64,000 nt of DNA from Quillaja saponaria (GCA_029379385.1 CM055605.1:8219001-8283000); one strand, 5' to 3'; positions 34,556 through 48,900 are shown, counted from the stretch's first letter. A program made the numbers and translations. The notes: generated from the sequence alone by a model not told the origin.

Positions 34556-36373
34556 ATGGTTGACCAGGTTCAACACCCTACTGTCTTTCAGAAGGTTGCT
34601 GGCCAGCTCCATGTCCAGGTCTGCTTTTTCCCCTGATATTCAGGGGTTATGATGGAAGTTTCCAATTGTCTTCCCTCTACCAAAGACGCACAACATTCGG
34701 GGAATTTACTCAAATGCTGCATTGCAGTATCCAATGATGCCAGCATGTGGAGCTTCTAGTGATCTATCTACAGTTGCATCAACAGCTTCCCCTATTTTTG
34801 TCGCAGCCCCAGCAGAGAAAGGCAACTTTATGATTGATTTTCTTATGGGTGGAGTTTCTGCTGCTGTGTCCAAAACAGCTGCTGCTCCCATTGAGCGGGT
34901 TAAGCTTTTGATTCAAAACCAGGATGAGATGATCAAGTCTGGTAGGCTCTCTGAACCCTATAAAGGTATTGGTGACTGTTTTGGGCGAACAATTAAGGAG
35001 GAGGGATTTGGTTCTTTGTGGAGAGGTAACACTGCCAATGTCATCCGTTATTTCCCCACTCAGGTTAGTCATTTATTAATTTTTTTTAATCTTTATTTAC
35101 ACGCCAATTGTTTCATGCATGCAATGCTAAAGTTGCAATTCAAATTTTTTTCCAGGCTTTGAACTTTGCTTTCAAGGATTACTTCAAGAGGCTTTTCAAC
35201 TTCAAGAAGGACAAGGATGGTTACTGGAAATGGTTTGCTGGCAACTTAGGATCTGGAGGTGCCTGCTGGTGCTTCATCACTTCTTTTTGTTTACTCCCTG
35301 GATTATGCCCGTACTCGTCTGGCTAACGATGCAAAGGCTGCAAAGAAGGGTGGAGAGAGGCAGTTCAATGGCCTTGTTGATGTCTACAAGAAGACATTAA
35401 AATCTGATGGTGTTGCTGGTCTTTACCGTGGTTTCAATATTTCATGTGTTGGAATTATTGTTTATCGTGGTCTGTACTTTGGAATGTATGATTCTCTGAA
35501 GCCAGTTCTCCTGACTGGAAGCTTACAGGTCAGTAGTCTGTCGTTATTTTGTTTGTTTGTTTTTTTTTTTTTAATTCTTTTGATTGCTGTTATCCAGAAT
35601 CAATATGGCATGTTAAGCAGTTTCTCTTTTTAGTAATTATGTTGTTGTACAATCTGTTTTCACCCAATTGATTTTGTGCAGATGCAATTTTGTTGCATAA
35701 ATGTGGGTGGAGAGACATAGTTTTCACAGTAATACGGCTTTTAATGTATTCAAATTTTTGTCTATCATTAGAATCATGTGCTGTTGTTGAACCTTATTAT
35801 TGTGACTCCTTGTCATAAGCATCTTTTGTTCAAATTATCTTGAGCTTCCCATTGTTTGAACACTTTCTTTTGAAACTAGAAGTCTAGCAAAGTACTTCTA
35901 ATTTATCTGTAATAGCCCTTTTATTTTAACATTCTCCTGAGATTGACACGAGGTTAAAAATTTATGTGCTTACTGCTGGATGACTTTGGCATGAAACATG
36001 TAGCTGCTAGTAGGAGTGTATAGCAGGAATTAGTTTTCAGCTTCCTGACATCCTTTCTGTTTTATGACAATTTCAGGATAGTTTCTTTGCCAGTTTTGCC
36101 CTTGGTTGGCTTATCACCAATGGTGCTGGTCTGGCATCATACCCAATTGACACAGTCCGAAGAAGAATGATGATGACCTCTGGTGAAGCTGTCAAGTACA
36201 AGAGCTCATTGGATGCATTCTCTCAAATTTTGAAGAATGAGGGTGCCAAGTCTCTCTTTAAGGGTGCTGGTGCAAACATTCTCCGTGCTGTGGCTGGTGC
36301 TGGTGTTCTTGCTGGTTATGACAAGTTACAGCTGATAATGTTCGGGAAGAAGTACGGATCTGGCGGTGGTTAA
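34556..36373 (+). CDS. Mitochondrial ADP/ATP carrier (adenine nucleotide translocator), frame broken by five 1-nt insertions
   Basis: Three coding exons: 34556-35063, 35156-35528 and 36077-36373. The product exchanges ADP and ATP across the mitochondrial inner membrane. Seen are the start MVDQVQHPT, three carrier repeats ([44 protein letters not shown]) and the C-terminus [10 protein letters not shown]. The nucleotide-carrier signature RRRMMM is intact. The frame is interrupted by one extra base at each of five places: 34615-34616 (CC), 34643-34646 (GGGG), 34699-34702 (GGGG), 34705-34707 (TTT) and 35262-35263 (CC). The exons total 1178 nt; five fewer is 1173, exactly 391 codons, or a 390-aa protein. 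Introns and residues are otherwise well kept, so assembly error is likelier than decay, but a recent pseudogene is possible. Confidence 0.88.
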
Positions 36374-39300
36374 TTTCACTGAATGTCTCTCCCTGTGGTA
36401 TTGAGTGTTGGATGTTGATGAAAATCATTGAGTTCTGAGAATTGAGTACTTGCCCCGGCAAAATTTTGTCTAAATAATTTACACAAGGGGTTCTGATCCC
36501 AATCCTATTTCAATTTTTTTTCTTCTAATTTTATTCTATAAACCTGATTTATCAGAGGCAGTCAATGCCACTGTATTCAAAGTTTCATGTTGTATGCTTT
36601 TGAGAGATATTCGACAAGTATATGTTTTGCATTACTTTTATCTTCAAATAAGTGCTTTAACCTCATGCTCATCTATTACGAGTTTGAGCTTTGAAGTAAA
36701 TGGTTTTATTCCTGTGACTAATTATTCCATTTTGTACATTTGTGAATTCTGATTTGTACAGAGTTTACCTAATTTTCTATCCCCTCCATCATGTTCTTTA
36801 AGATATCAAGATAAAGATAGGAAATGGTATTCCCGATTCTTCTCCCAAAACTTAAAAGTAATATGTGGATTTGTAAAATAGTGTAAACAGTTATCTCCTT
36901 TCGTGTAGTCCAGATGCCTATTGGAAGTACAGCCAAGCTGATTGTTAAGCTTTCCAACTTGCGGTACTTAAATTCTTTAAGATAAATCAACAAAATGTGA
37001 CTTTGATAAAATTGACCCAAATGGTTTCTCTTTGGAATAAATGGTGCTTCACAAAACCACTAACTTGTTTAAGATGCAGATTCTTCCTTTGTCAAATTTT
37101 TGACCAGCTTTTTTCAAGTATAATTTTATTTTGATCTTTCTTTGAGTAAGACATGTGTACAGGCAGATCAATTCCTTGCTTGTAAACAAAGCTACTTTGG
37201 TCCCATGGATCTGAAACATTGGAAATTAGTAATACTCTTATCCTCATTGGATTTGAGCTTTATACCCAAACTAAAGAACTTGAAAGACTTTAATTATTCT
37301 GTCATGGGAGAGAAAGTAATATACCAAAGCAACACAAGAGTAATTTCATGGAATGTTCATGTAAGGTCATGAGCTTTCCTTGGTTTTAAGAGCAAGATTT
37401 TTGGAGTAGGATCAATTGCAGCTCACAAAACCTGTCTAACGTACATTTTCTTTGGCTTTAGCAGCTAGATTTATGAAGTAGGATCAATTTAAAGCTTTCA
37501 TAAACTGTCAATTTTTTTATTCATTCGACATGGAGTACAAAGAATGTAGTGGAGAAAAGTTGGAATTGGAGAGATTAATTTAACCAAATTGAAGAGTTGG
37601 ATAAAGTAACTGCAGGTGGTGACCTAATTAGGACTCTCAAATGCTTGAGTGAATGCAAAAAAAAAAAAAAAAAACAATAAAGTTTTCAACAAAACTCAAC
37701 TGCCAAGTGCCAATTGCTTTCATTATGTTCATGCACAAGACAGAGGAAATGACTTTTTTTTGAGTCAACACGAATTTGGTGATCTATTTTCAATTGTGAT
37801 GGTTGTAGAATTGCTATACAAACATATCTATCCTTTTTTCTTTTCTAGAGGCATACTATTCATCTTCTCAACTAACTCTTTTATGTAAACAAATTCATCT
37901 TGTATAGAAAGAATAATGCAAACAAAGAAAATTAACATCTTGTATATGTTTCTTGAGGATTTCAATCACCTACCTAGTTTTTGAGTTCAAAATTGAAAGC
38001 AACAAGGAGATTTGGATCTCCTCAAAATTAATATCTTGTAATTGTTTCTTGAGGATTTTAATCACCTACCTAGTTTTTGAGTGTTCAAAATTGAAAATGA
38101 CAAGGATAGATTTAGATACCGATTCAAAAGGGTACTGAACAGAGAGAGAAGAAACATTCATTCATTTCATAAAGTATGTCTAATTAAATTATAATTTTGT
38201 CTCTTCTCTCTGTGTCTGCACCTCTCTCGCATAATCCATTCATATTCTTGAAGAATTATCAAAAAACGGGAGACTGTCTAATCTCAACAAGGGCATGGTA
38301 GTTGGAATTAGCAGAATTAGACCTATGTTTTCATTATTATATATATATATTAATTAACCTTATCTTAGTTTTACCTTTATTACCTATAGCAGTTGTTGTT
38401 TGGGGACCAAACACCAAACCCTTCTTGAGGTTGTAGGTGAACAATTAGTATTGTAGCAGACTGTAGGGATTAGAGACTTTGAAGATTACACAGCTGTACG
38501 GCAATGAACGTTATGTGACAGATTTCTAGTAAATGTTGCCACCACCAATGCTTTTCACTAGCTGCTCAAATAGCTTTTAAGTCTCTTTAGTACCATATCA
38601 GTCAATATCAATGTGCCCACTAATTATTATCATCTTTTCTTTTCTTTACCCCTATTGTAAAAGAAAGTTCAGTTTTAACAAACTTGTCTCCTTTTATATA
38701 GATTAAATTACTAAATTAGACATGGTAGAAACTTTGTGGCTACATCATTTGCTTATAATTGTCTAATATCCTTTCTAACAAATTTTAACAAACTTATTTT
38801 CTTTTATGATGGGTTTCGTATTATCTTTTAGTATCAGAGATGATCTATTTTTATAAATATTTTCAATTAATTATGTGCACTATATTTGATTATGGTAGAT
38901 GTTTAGTGGAAATCTCATTTATCAATCGTGTTTTTTTGTTTTTGATTTTTTATAGATATTTTCATACTTTTTAAATCACTGCAGACACGAATTTTTGCTA
39001 TTATATAAGTTTTTGAATTTAAGTATAATTTATCCTTTGAGTTTAGTTTTCATTCTCTTGTATTATGATTTTATTAGTGGAAAAAATATTATTTAAGTTT
39101 TAATTATTTAGTTCATTAGAATGTTTTCTTATTACATTTTTTTTATCCAATAAAATTGTGAGGTGGAAAAATGAAAGACATTAAAATATTTTTATTATTA
39201 TCAACCTCCCAATGTAAAAAATAAATAAATAGATTAAAAAAAAAAGATGAAGACCAAAACTAAGATGCTCATTTTAGTTTGCCAGCAAGGAGTGCCAACG

Positions 39301-39400
39301 GAAAGTATTGCAGTTGCAGCGGATACGACCCCATTTCTCGTCGTTCTGGTTAATCTGACGTGTCACTTTTGAGTTCCAGCATAAATTAAAGAGAGTGAGA
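36374..39400. other. 3' UTR of the carrier gene and spacer
   Basis: The carrier 3' UTR occupies the first 200-300 bases. The rest has no convincing gene. A 96-bp tandem duplication lies at 37931-38118. Confidence 0.45.
37931..38118. repeat. Imperfect 96-bp tandem duplication
   Basis: Two adjacent copies start ATTAACATCTTGTA (37931) and ATTAATATCTTGTA (38027). Both contain TTTCTTGAGGATTT, CACCTACCTAGTTTTTGAG and TTCAAAATTGAAA. They differ by a few substitutions and small indels, so the duplication is not very recent. Confidence 0.8.
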
Positions 39401-40335
39401 GAAACCCCTTCCTTCCTTCTCTTTCACCATTTTCTTCTTCTGCTAGTACAACAATGTCCCCTCTCTCCCTCTTTTTCACTCTCCGAATCAACTTTACTTG
39501 TGTTTGTTTTGTTAGATAATGTTGATTAGTCTGATTACAGTTTCTGTGCTGAAGATTTCTGCAATTGCTTGCTTTGTTCTACTCCTTTCAGGTTTTTCGC
39601 CAAGGTTTTGTTGAGAATGTGAAGGTATGGTTTTACTAAAGTAACAATTGCTGTAAATTTTTTGTTCTCCGTTTGGTTGCTAAGAAATCTGAGGAAAATG
39701 CATTGTATAGTAATGAAAATTGTAAAATTTATGTTCTTTTTACTCTTTTTTTTTTGCTTCAATAAAGTGATGTTGGTGAGAATCTTTTGTAAGCTTTGTT
39801 GTCCGAATAATTTTGCAGAAGTTCTCGTATGTATTCTTTTTCTGAAATGAAAATTAAATAAAAACCTTGGGTTTCTCCTACTGCTTCATTGGTTTCTCAC
39901 AAAATGTGTGTAATTCAATTTATTTGCCAGCCTAGCCGAGGGCTTGTTCTAGCACAATTCTGGTTTCCTTTCTGTTCTTGTCAATCAAAGTGAGGTTAGG
40001 GATTTGTATATATAGATTTTCTTTTTTTTCCTTGCTAACAAATAAAATTTTGCAGGAAAGCTGAAGGAAATTATGAATGCTGTTTCAATCTGTTTATTAA
40101 GCTTTTTTCTATTTCTCTTGTGTATTAGTTCATCTTGCAAGATAGCTGAAACTACATTTTTCCACAATTGATTAGATCCAAACAAAAAAAGCCGCATTGT
40201 GTAAGAGTTGGAAAATATCCCTGGATTTTGGTTGGTATTCTTGTTTACAATTTTAGGTGAATTACATTTGTTGATCGTTTATCATATGTACTTTGCAGCT
40301 TTTTTTGCTAATAGGCGGTTGATTAGTGGTGCAAA
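39400..40335 (+). other. Probable spliced 5' UTR of the BIG BROTHER-like gene
   Basis: A CT-rich leader begins near 39400. A possible donor is GAATGTGAAG|GTATGG at about 39624, and a possible acceptor TTTGCAG is near 40298, 37 bases before the ATG. The exact leader structure cannot be fixed from sequence alone. Confidence 0.45.
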
Positions 40336-43300
40336 ATGGATGAGAGTAGACAAATGGAGGTGCACTATATAGATACTGGCTTCCCATATACTGCTACGGA
40401 AAGTTTTATGGACTTCTTTGAAGGGCTCACACATGTACCGATGAATTATGCTCATGTTGGATCAATTCCTTACCAGGTATGTATTTTATTTTTATTTTTT
40501 TCTAAGCTCAAGTTTCCTTTTTTTGCTATAAAGAAATTTCATAATGCCCAGTTAAAAATGTACCAGCAGGTTGTTCATACATTTGAAAGTGGTAGATGGA
40601 TGGCTGTTAGCTCATGAATGGGGATGCATGTTGTTGCACAAATGCATTAATTTTATTTTTTTTTTTAATTGAACACTGTTGTCATGAGTAGGTTTATCAA
40701 AATAGGGCCATAAAAGTAAAAATCCATTCCGTAATCTAATTTATCTTTCAGTTAACCAGTAGTCTGGTAATTAGCATTCAAAAGTTTGGCATGGGAAGGT
40801 CATAATGAAAGGACTAGGAATTCGAGATTCACTGTTCTCTGAATCAATATAATTATTTACTTTGAATCTCTGGCAGATTTCATACTAAGTAGCTGCATTT
40901 GGAGCAATTATGAGGCTTGCAACATCTCATTCTAATCATTTGTACTTTAAAATTAAAATTGATAATTAGCAACTGTTTTGCAAATTATTAATTAACAGAT
41001 CATGTGTGAAATATCTACCTTATAGTGAAAACTATATGATTCTGTCATATACTGTTTTTGAACTTGAATGTTTAATACTAGCATTATCTTCTGCTCATCT
41101 GTTGATCGTTCTGTCACTCTTGTAATTGAATATCCCTCATGATTTCATATGCTGTCTGTTCAGGAAAGCATGCATTGGTCAATGAATACGAACCTGTATA
41201 AGTATGGATTTTCTGCTGGGAGTACATCTTATTATGGTTCATATGAGGTAACTGATAATTTACCAAGGATGGAGGTCAGTGGGAGGGCCTGGGAATACCC
41301 TTCAACAACAACCGCCGAAGAATCTGCAACCACAGACTCAATCTCTGGGAGAGATGCAGGGATGGTTATGCATGCTATCCCTGAAGAATGTTAGTTGAAG
41401 CTTTCTTCAATTTTAATGTATCCAGTGATTGGTTATAATCATGTCATGTGGCTTTTCCTAAATCCCCTACTTAAAAAATTCTGGTTGTAGTAACTAGAAC
41501 TACCATTTCATTATTGGCATAGCCAATAGCACAGTAATCCTTATGAGGTTTGAGAAATAGAACTTCTTGTTGCAAAGGATTTTGCACAAATGGCTATCAT
41601 GTCTTGGATTTATTTAACACTTTAAGTTGAGCTGATATCTAGTTTGATCTTCAATTAGAAAATGTGAGAATTATATTATAATATTATATTTCTTTGTTTC
41701 TTTTTCAGGCAGTCCAAACCATCATGATTCTAGTAGTTCCCAGGTAGCTAGCTTACTTCTTGATTTGGCATTATATGATGGTCTATGTGTAACCACGTTC
41801 CAGTGATTTCAGTTCAAGCTTGTTATAGGTGACTCAGTTAGGAAAGTTGGATTCCTTGGAACCAGGACTATGATGCTGAGCAGGATGGTGAAAATAGATT
41901 CAAAATTTTCCATCACCAATCTAATCCCCTACGAATTTTTGCCTCAGAATTTTTTTCCATAGAACTTTATGAAATGAAAAAGTGGAACATTATGAGTCTC
42001 CTATACTCACAGTTACATAGCTATCAGGTCCAAAACTGTTGTCCCTGATCTTAATTGCTGACTATAGTTCCAGAATTCTCCTGTACTTAAAAAGTTTCCA
42101 TACCTAGCATGGGTGTTTGCTTTTTATTTCTGCAATTCTAATTTCAACAAAGGAGCTTTCCCTTTTGGAATCATCTCCTAGCCTTTGATGGCTTGTCCAT
42201 GCTTTTCCTGTTGTCGTATACTTGTCTACATTCTCACACTTCTTGTTGTGGGAAGTTGGATGGTTAAATGAAATTAAGCAGTGCTTGAATCCATGGATGT
42301 TAGTGGTATATTCATACTATTTGATGTACACATACACAGTTTTTTCAAATGTAGTTTCCTAGGCTGCCAAAATAAGTTTTTTCGTCACAGCAGTTTGCGT
42401 ATTAGAGATAAACTTTTTGATGTTTTTACATAAGAACCATTTTCAAACTTTTCTTTTGGGCAGAACTATTGCTGAATTCATGTTCTGCGCCAAAACAAAA
42501 ATGAGAAAACAGAGCAAGACTTAGATTGGGGAGTGCAAAAAAGGAAAACAATTTCAGAAGATGATATTTGAATCCTATAACCAATCCAATCCTCTTAGTT
42601 TGCAAAAGAGTTACCTTTGAGCTACAGTTCTAAATCAGTCAGACTCGGAATTGGCATTGCAGTTCTTTTTTTTTTTTTTTTTTTTGACAAGACACCTTGG
42701 TCTATAATATTATGTTGTTGAAAAAGCAGGCTTTCCACCGTTTGACCATTTCTATGTACTGTTTCAGGTTGTATGGCAAGACAATATAGATCCTGATAAT
42801 TTGACTTATGAGGTTTGTAATCTTGAGAAGCAATTTTTTTGTCATGGTTAATGTTGTTGGTTATTTCCTTTCCTAGCATTAGATGCAATTATAGCTCTTT
42901 TGAACCAAATTTTGCTGAGATCCAGAAGCATGTATAGCATAGACTGAAGTTTTGTTCATGATAGGAGTAGGTGCTCAATGCGGCAGGGTGGTGAGGAAAT
43001 GAATTTATTTTTATTTTTTTAAATTACTTTTCTCTTATACAAAAGTGTTTGAGAAATGCATATAGATTTTCCCTGCTGAAACTTTTCTATTGTCACTTGT
43101 CTCTTCAAAAATCCCAAAACACTGAAACAATGTCCAAGTGACTAAAAACTGTCTGATGGTTACACAGCCATCAATATGTGTAATTTTGACAAGATTCAAT
43201 AGACTAGGACCCCGTTGTAATATTGCAAACATCAAGTTTATACTGCTTTATGCCCTGAAGTGGACTGGGCAACATTGCTATAGTTATAATTGAACCATTT

Positions 43301-44407
43301 TTTTTTTTTGGTGACCATCAAACCTTCCTCATTTATCACTTCATTGTTGACACCAAGGTTGTGCTGCTCATGAAGATAATCACCTATTTTCTGTATTTAG
43401 TAGTTGATGCACTTCTGCAATTTTTACTTAATTCAGATATGGTTGTTTCAACATTCACTGAAAAACCACTGGCTGGTTCTGGTGGCAGCCTGATATGTCC
43501 TATGTTGATGCTTTCGTATTTTATTTGGTAACAAAAAGTTTCAAGAGGAAGTGAAGTCATTTTTAAAAGTTCCAAAGGAGAGTCTGTTTTGACAGTTGAC
43601 TTCAATAGTGCTTTTTCTTTTACTGACCATGCTGACTGTTTTATTTTTGGCAGGAATTGCTTGACTTAGGTGAGGCAGTTGGAACTCAAAGTCGAGGCCT
43701 TTCCCAAGAACTTATTGATTTGCTTCCAACCTCAAAATACAAGTTTGGAAGCTTTTTCAAGAGAAAAAATTCTAGGAAGAGGTAACATTCTTATTCTTAG
43801 ATGCATTTGGTGTATGATTCCAACTTGTATTCACAATTTCACCTATAGATGAAAACTAGTAAGCTGACACTTACAGCGATTCATTAGCAGTTGTGATAGT
43901 CTATTATTTTCATCGGTTCGAGCAAATCTGAATATATATATCTGCAAGTTGGTTTATCTCCCTGAAAGTTTTAGGAATAACTTTTTCGTTTGATTATTTG
44001 CTCAATTTGAATTCTTGGACATCCTGCGTTCTAGAGTTGGAGAGGCTTTTGGGCTGTTGTATTCCAAAAGAATTTATAATGAAGCCCTCGCTCTTTTGAA
44101 TTGAGTCTTCACTTCTTAAATATTTACTTACGATAATATCATATGCAAAACAGATGCGTCATTTGCCAGATGACATACAGAAGAGGTGACCAGCAAATAA
44201 AATTGCCATGCAAGCATTTTTACCATGGTGAATGCATAACCAAATGGCTTATCATTAGCAAGGTCAGTAGTGATTTTTGTTCAAAAGTTAACTTCCTGGA
44301 GTTATCTGTAGGCTCTGTATAATTGCTTCCATCTCATCCTACTGTGTTCTTGTCAGAAATGCCCAGTTTGCAACATTGAGGTATTTGGCGAGGAACCGAG
44401 GCATTAA
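40336..44407 (+). CDS. BB: BIG BROTHER-like RING-H2 E3 ubiquitin ligase
   Basis: Seven coding exons: 40336-40476, 41164-41389, 41709-41743, 42768-42812, 43654-43781, 44154-44262 and 44357-44407. All phases close to 244 aa, matching the length of Arabidopsis BIG BROTHER (EOD1). Landmarks are YIDTGFPYTATESFMDF near the N-terminus, WSMNTNLYKYGFS, VVWQDNIDPDNLTYEELLDL, LGEAVGTQSRGLSQELI, LPTSKYKFGSFF, and a C-terminal C3H2C3 RING (C193, C196, C212, H214, H217, C220, C230, C233) ending FGEEPRH. BIG BROTHER limits organ size by restricting the duration of cell proliferation and works with the DA1 peptidase pathway; that role here is inferred from homology. All eight zinc ligands are present. Confidence 0.94.
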
Positions 44408-45955
44408 AACTTCAGATGGCAAAATTGATGGAAGCAATTTGGATCTCTCCTGACTCTGATCTTTTACTCCTCTTATTAATTCGTTCGTTTTTTCATTTTC
44501 TCATGCGTACACATAGGTTGGCCCTGTTAAGAACAGATTATCTTCATGTGTTTCCATACCTGTTCTATTTCTGTAGAAAAAACATTGAATCGCAGCTTCC
44601 ACGCAAAATGAAGTACTTGGATTTCTGTGTAACCATGTTATCACTGATTAATCTACCACTTAAGGATTTTCTGGACCATCCGAGACACTTAGGAGAATCA
44701 GAGAAATGTTGTCCTGGTCATATGTAATGTCACGTGTTAGGGACTAGTAAGTATGCACCTTTTAGGGAAGGGAGAAAAAGCGAAAGTATAATTGCAAGAT
44801 TTCAACAGTATCTTCATCTTCCTTGTCATGTTTCTTTAACATCGTTGTAAGCAACTTCTTTCAACACAAGGCATCTGTTTCTCTCTTCACATTTCTACTT
44901 CAATTTGGCTTCTCGATCGCAAAGCCAATGCTCCCGCATCATCCACATCCACTTTACTTTTCAGATCATAATAAAAAGATAAAAATTTTCGGACAAGGAA
45001 TGAGCTTTTAAGAGACCGGAAATGGTTATGGTATTCTAGATTTTTTTTTTTATAAATATTAATATTATAATTCAAAATTATTTTTTTTTCCTGTCATTTT
45101 TTTAAATAAAAGTCAAATAACATTTTTATTTTTTATGACAAAAGTAATAGATTAAAACTTAAAACTCAAGATTAAAGGTTAATGGTTAAATTTTTTATTA
45201 TTCTTTTGTAGATTATAAATTTATATATATATATTGTAATTACTATAGTGAAATACATATATATAAATTTTAATTTGTATTTCAAGAATAAATGTTTAGT
45301 TCTGTCATTATATTCTAGATAAATATGCTATCATGTATTCATATTCATGCTTAACATAAGGAGATCATGTATGGAAGAGATATACTAAAAAAATAAAATA
45401 AAACTTAAATTTGTTTTGAATTAAATACATTTTTTTTTTGGAGAGGATTAGTGTTTATATAGACTTAGAGGAGACTTAACTAAATCAGAAAAAGGAAAAA
45501 AGAAGAAGACTTTTGTTTACGGCAAGGCCTTCCAGGACACGTGTTGCCTCGCATTGCGTTAAAACCAGCCGATTGTAATCAGCTCCATAACACTTGTTCG
45601 CAGAGAATGATTTTCTCATTACCAAGGAGGCCAGAATCTAGATCCAATAATCCAAGAGATACTCGACCTTGGGCCTGTGCAACAAAACTCAGAAGAATTT
45701 AATTATTTGCAGTTAAATTAATTAAAAATTAAATAAAGAAAAATCTACAACGGTCAGAAAATTTGGTAAACCCCTCCTTCATCAAGCAACGTTCATCTTG
45801 TGGACCTTTAACCGTTACATCTTCCCTGTTCTCTCAGTCTCTGACTCTCTGACAGTTACAGACCGAGAAATCTCTCAATTCTCTCTAGTCTATATCTTGC
45901 AATCCCCACTTTCTGAATTTCTGGGTTTCATTCGTTCATTAGTTCTCTCTGAGAA
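44408..45955. other. BIG BROTHER-like 3' UTR, AT-rich spacer and next gene's leader
   Basis: The 3' UTR runs into the first few hundred bases, and the 103-aa open frame across 44416-44727 is in it. AT-rich spacer follows. A CT-rich leader for the next gene lies at about 45780-45955. Confidence 0.45.
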
Positions 45956-48900
45956 ATGGAACCGGCCAAAATCGATTGGAAGAAAATCGAATCAATATTT
46001 GTAGAAGACGAACTGTATGAGCACATCAATGCACCCAAATGGGTGGACTTCTTTGCCCCTGATGTGTCCGTGGACGATGAGGCTTGGTTTTGCAGACCCG
46101 GTTAGTGTTTCTTTCTAAATTTTCATGATTTTTGTTTTTTGTTTTTGTGGGTAATTCTTTTTGTAAATAATTATCTTTATTTCATTGGGAAATTGTAGAG
46201 TGTAAGCATCCAAAAAGAGCAGAGGATTTTCTCAAATCAACTCCTTCAAAGGTTCTAACTTCTAAGTTCTTTTATTACATAGACATTTATATTCTTCTAT
46301 GATGATTTGTAGCTGGGAAACTTAAGAAAGTAAAACAGACTATGAGATTTTAAATCTTAGTTAAAAGGGGGCCTGACAAAATGGTAACTTTGACATGACT
46401 GTCTAAAATGGTATGCTTGCAAGATTCAAGATTGTCTTTTACTTGCAAGGTTTTCCTCACTTTTCTGAGCTATCGAAAGAATTGATAGCGATGATTTCTC
46501 TATCTAATTTTTACTTTCTTTCTTGTTTGGTTGAAGCTTCTAAGGTCAACTGATGTTTCAGAAACTCTTCCACTTGGTGATCAGAATAGAAGGTACTTGC
46601 TTAGCTTCCACCTTCATAATGCATTTCTATTTCATGTGAATTGTATAATTAATCTGACTAGTTTATGTGTTCACTAATGCAGAGATGTAAAATTGAAGAG
46701 AAGAGTGCCCACTCAATCTTCAATTTCCCCAGGTGGTAAACTCAAATTCAATCAAGACAGTGAAAACCAGAACCCGAATCTGTCAACTCCTCCAAATTAC
46801 CAATTAAAGCCTCCATTGAGGGCACCAATCAAATCAAGCTCGGAGACTAAGAAACCCATTGACAACATGCAGCAGAAAAACCAGGCACCTTCATTGAAAA
46901 GCACGCTTTCAGCTAGGAATTTATTTGCGGGGCGGGATATTTTTAATCAAATCACAGAATTTTGCAATGAATTGAAGAAATTGGCAACAAGAGCAAGAGA
47001 GAGGGAGAATGCAGAAAACTTGAGTGAAGTAAAGGATGAAGATGGTATGAAGAAGGAAACGGTGAAGGTGGGCTCTGTTCAAGCTTTGGGTGAGTTGGAT
47101 ACGAGTGAGAAGGAGAGGACGCCATTACTTGAAGTGGGTAAAACTAAAGTATTGGAGGGGAGCAGCGTTAAAGGAAAGCTGATGAGGAAAAAGTAAGCTT
47201 CATGTACCTCTATAATTAGATATGCATATTTTTGTGTGTGAATATCTGTGTGTCCTAGTAAAATAATTCTCGTCCCTCATTCTCATATCAGAAAATAAGC
47301 ATGTCTCTGTGATGATAATTGTTATGGTTTGTTAAGAATCTAAAATAAGTAGTATTTCAAGAGTAATGCCAAGAGATATATACCTGAAGATTGAATTGCT
47401 CTCTACATCTTAATGATACTTGTTTTAGTGTTGAGATATCCAGAATCCTTATATTCAATTTTGCACAAACAAGCAAGTTGTATTTATTTTTGACCAATTA
47501 AGCTCATTTGACCAATCCTTATATTCAAATTGGTCATTATTGGACTCTTGGATCAAAAGTAGATTAATCAAATGAAAACAAGCTGGGATTTGTTTAGCTC
47601 TTTTGCAAGGATGATGATTCTGTGATTGTGAATTTATGAAGGAGTTGTATTCTGATGCCAATTGTAGAAATTGGTTTTACTTTGATTTTCCTGAGTGTAA
47701 TCAAGTTTTTAATATTTCAGAAAACCTGATGAGGCAGAAAACACTCCTATCTCACTGGATCTGGGAAATGTAAGGTGCAAGAGGGAGGATAGGTTGCTGC
47801 AAATTCGGACCAATCCTCCCTCGCCTCAGTGCTTTTCCGCCACTCGTGGAACCACTACAACTACCCCTTCAAAGGCTTCAAAATCCCTCCTAATGGTATG
47901 TATCTAACAGCTTCATTATTATATACTCTTTTCCTCTTTATATTGATATGGAAGACTGCGATAAAATAGATAAGACCAATTGGAAATATTGAGTTGAATA
48001 TAAAATTCTTCCTTCCAATGTGGAATGGGAAGGAAAATAAAGATGCAAGAGATATTCAATAACAGTTGATTCGAAAGGCTGCATAACTCCGCTACTAACA
48101 GTTATGCACAGCGTATCACTGTGTCTATTATTTGAAATGATCATGGGTGTGAGAAAACTTAGATCTTTTCTTATCTTCTTGATCCTCCCTCTATATCATG
48201 GTCAGGACAAAGTGGTAGAACCTCATTTGGAAATAAATTTCAAGCACCCTTCCCCCTCCCCAATAAAAAATAATGATAATAAAAAAACATAGATGGTGAG
48301 GGTAGTTTACTGATCTTTAGTGCAAATCACAAAGGAACGAGCTAATGTAATCACGACTGTGCATCAGGATATAGTGTATCGATTTCAATAGTCTTGTAGA
48401 GTGGGCAATATAATCATTCTCATCTCACTGTGGCTCTGATTGCTAAACCTGCCTGAACTCATATGTGTCTTGCTCAACTGCTTTGGATGCCAGATTGTTT
48501 GTTCAGCAAGAATATTGGCTAATCATCATCCTCTGCGTGCTGTGTGCTTGTGTTTAACAACTATTAAATGTTAATAAAGTCTACCGAATAATGCTTTGAA
48601 ATGTGTCCGGATGTAGCATTCTCTGAGTTTAGATTCTCTTGTTACATTCCTGCCATTACTATATATGTTGCAATAAAGTTAAACCGAACAAACTTGTTGC
48701 AGGCTCTACAATCTTACAGCATGAGCATAGTTAAAACTAAGGAACTTTAATCCCCAAATTAAGAGTCTTGGAGAATTGAATTTAATGCAAGTCTATTCAT
48801 TTAACCTAACTAAACAATAATATTGTCTAATCATTTTGTTATTAAGGTCTTGCAGGAGAGGGGAATTCTTCAACAGGTTGAGCAGAACAAGGGCACAAGC

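Noticed and set aside
34722..35162. Alternative downstream start for the ADP/ATP carrier, bypassing the first four insertions
   Set aside because: The fifth insertion at 35262 still breaks the carrier core, so this start does not give an intact protein.
44416..44727. 103-aa plus-strand open frame
   Set aside because: It lies in the 3' UTR directly after the BIG BROTHER-like stop codon and has no conserved motif.
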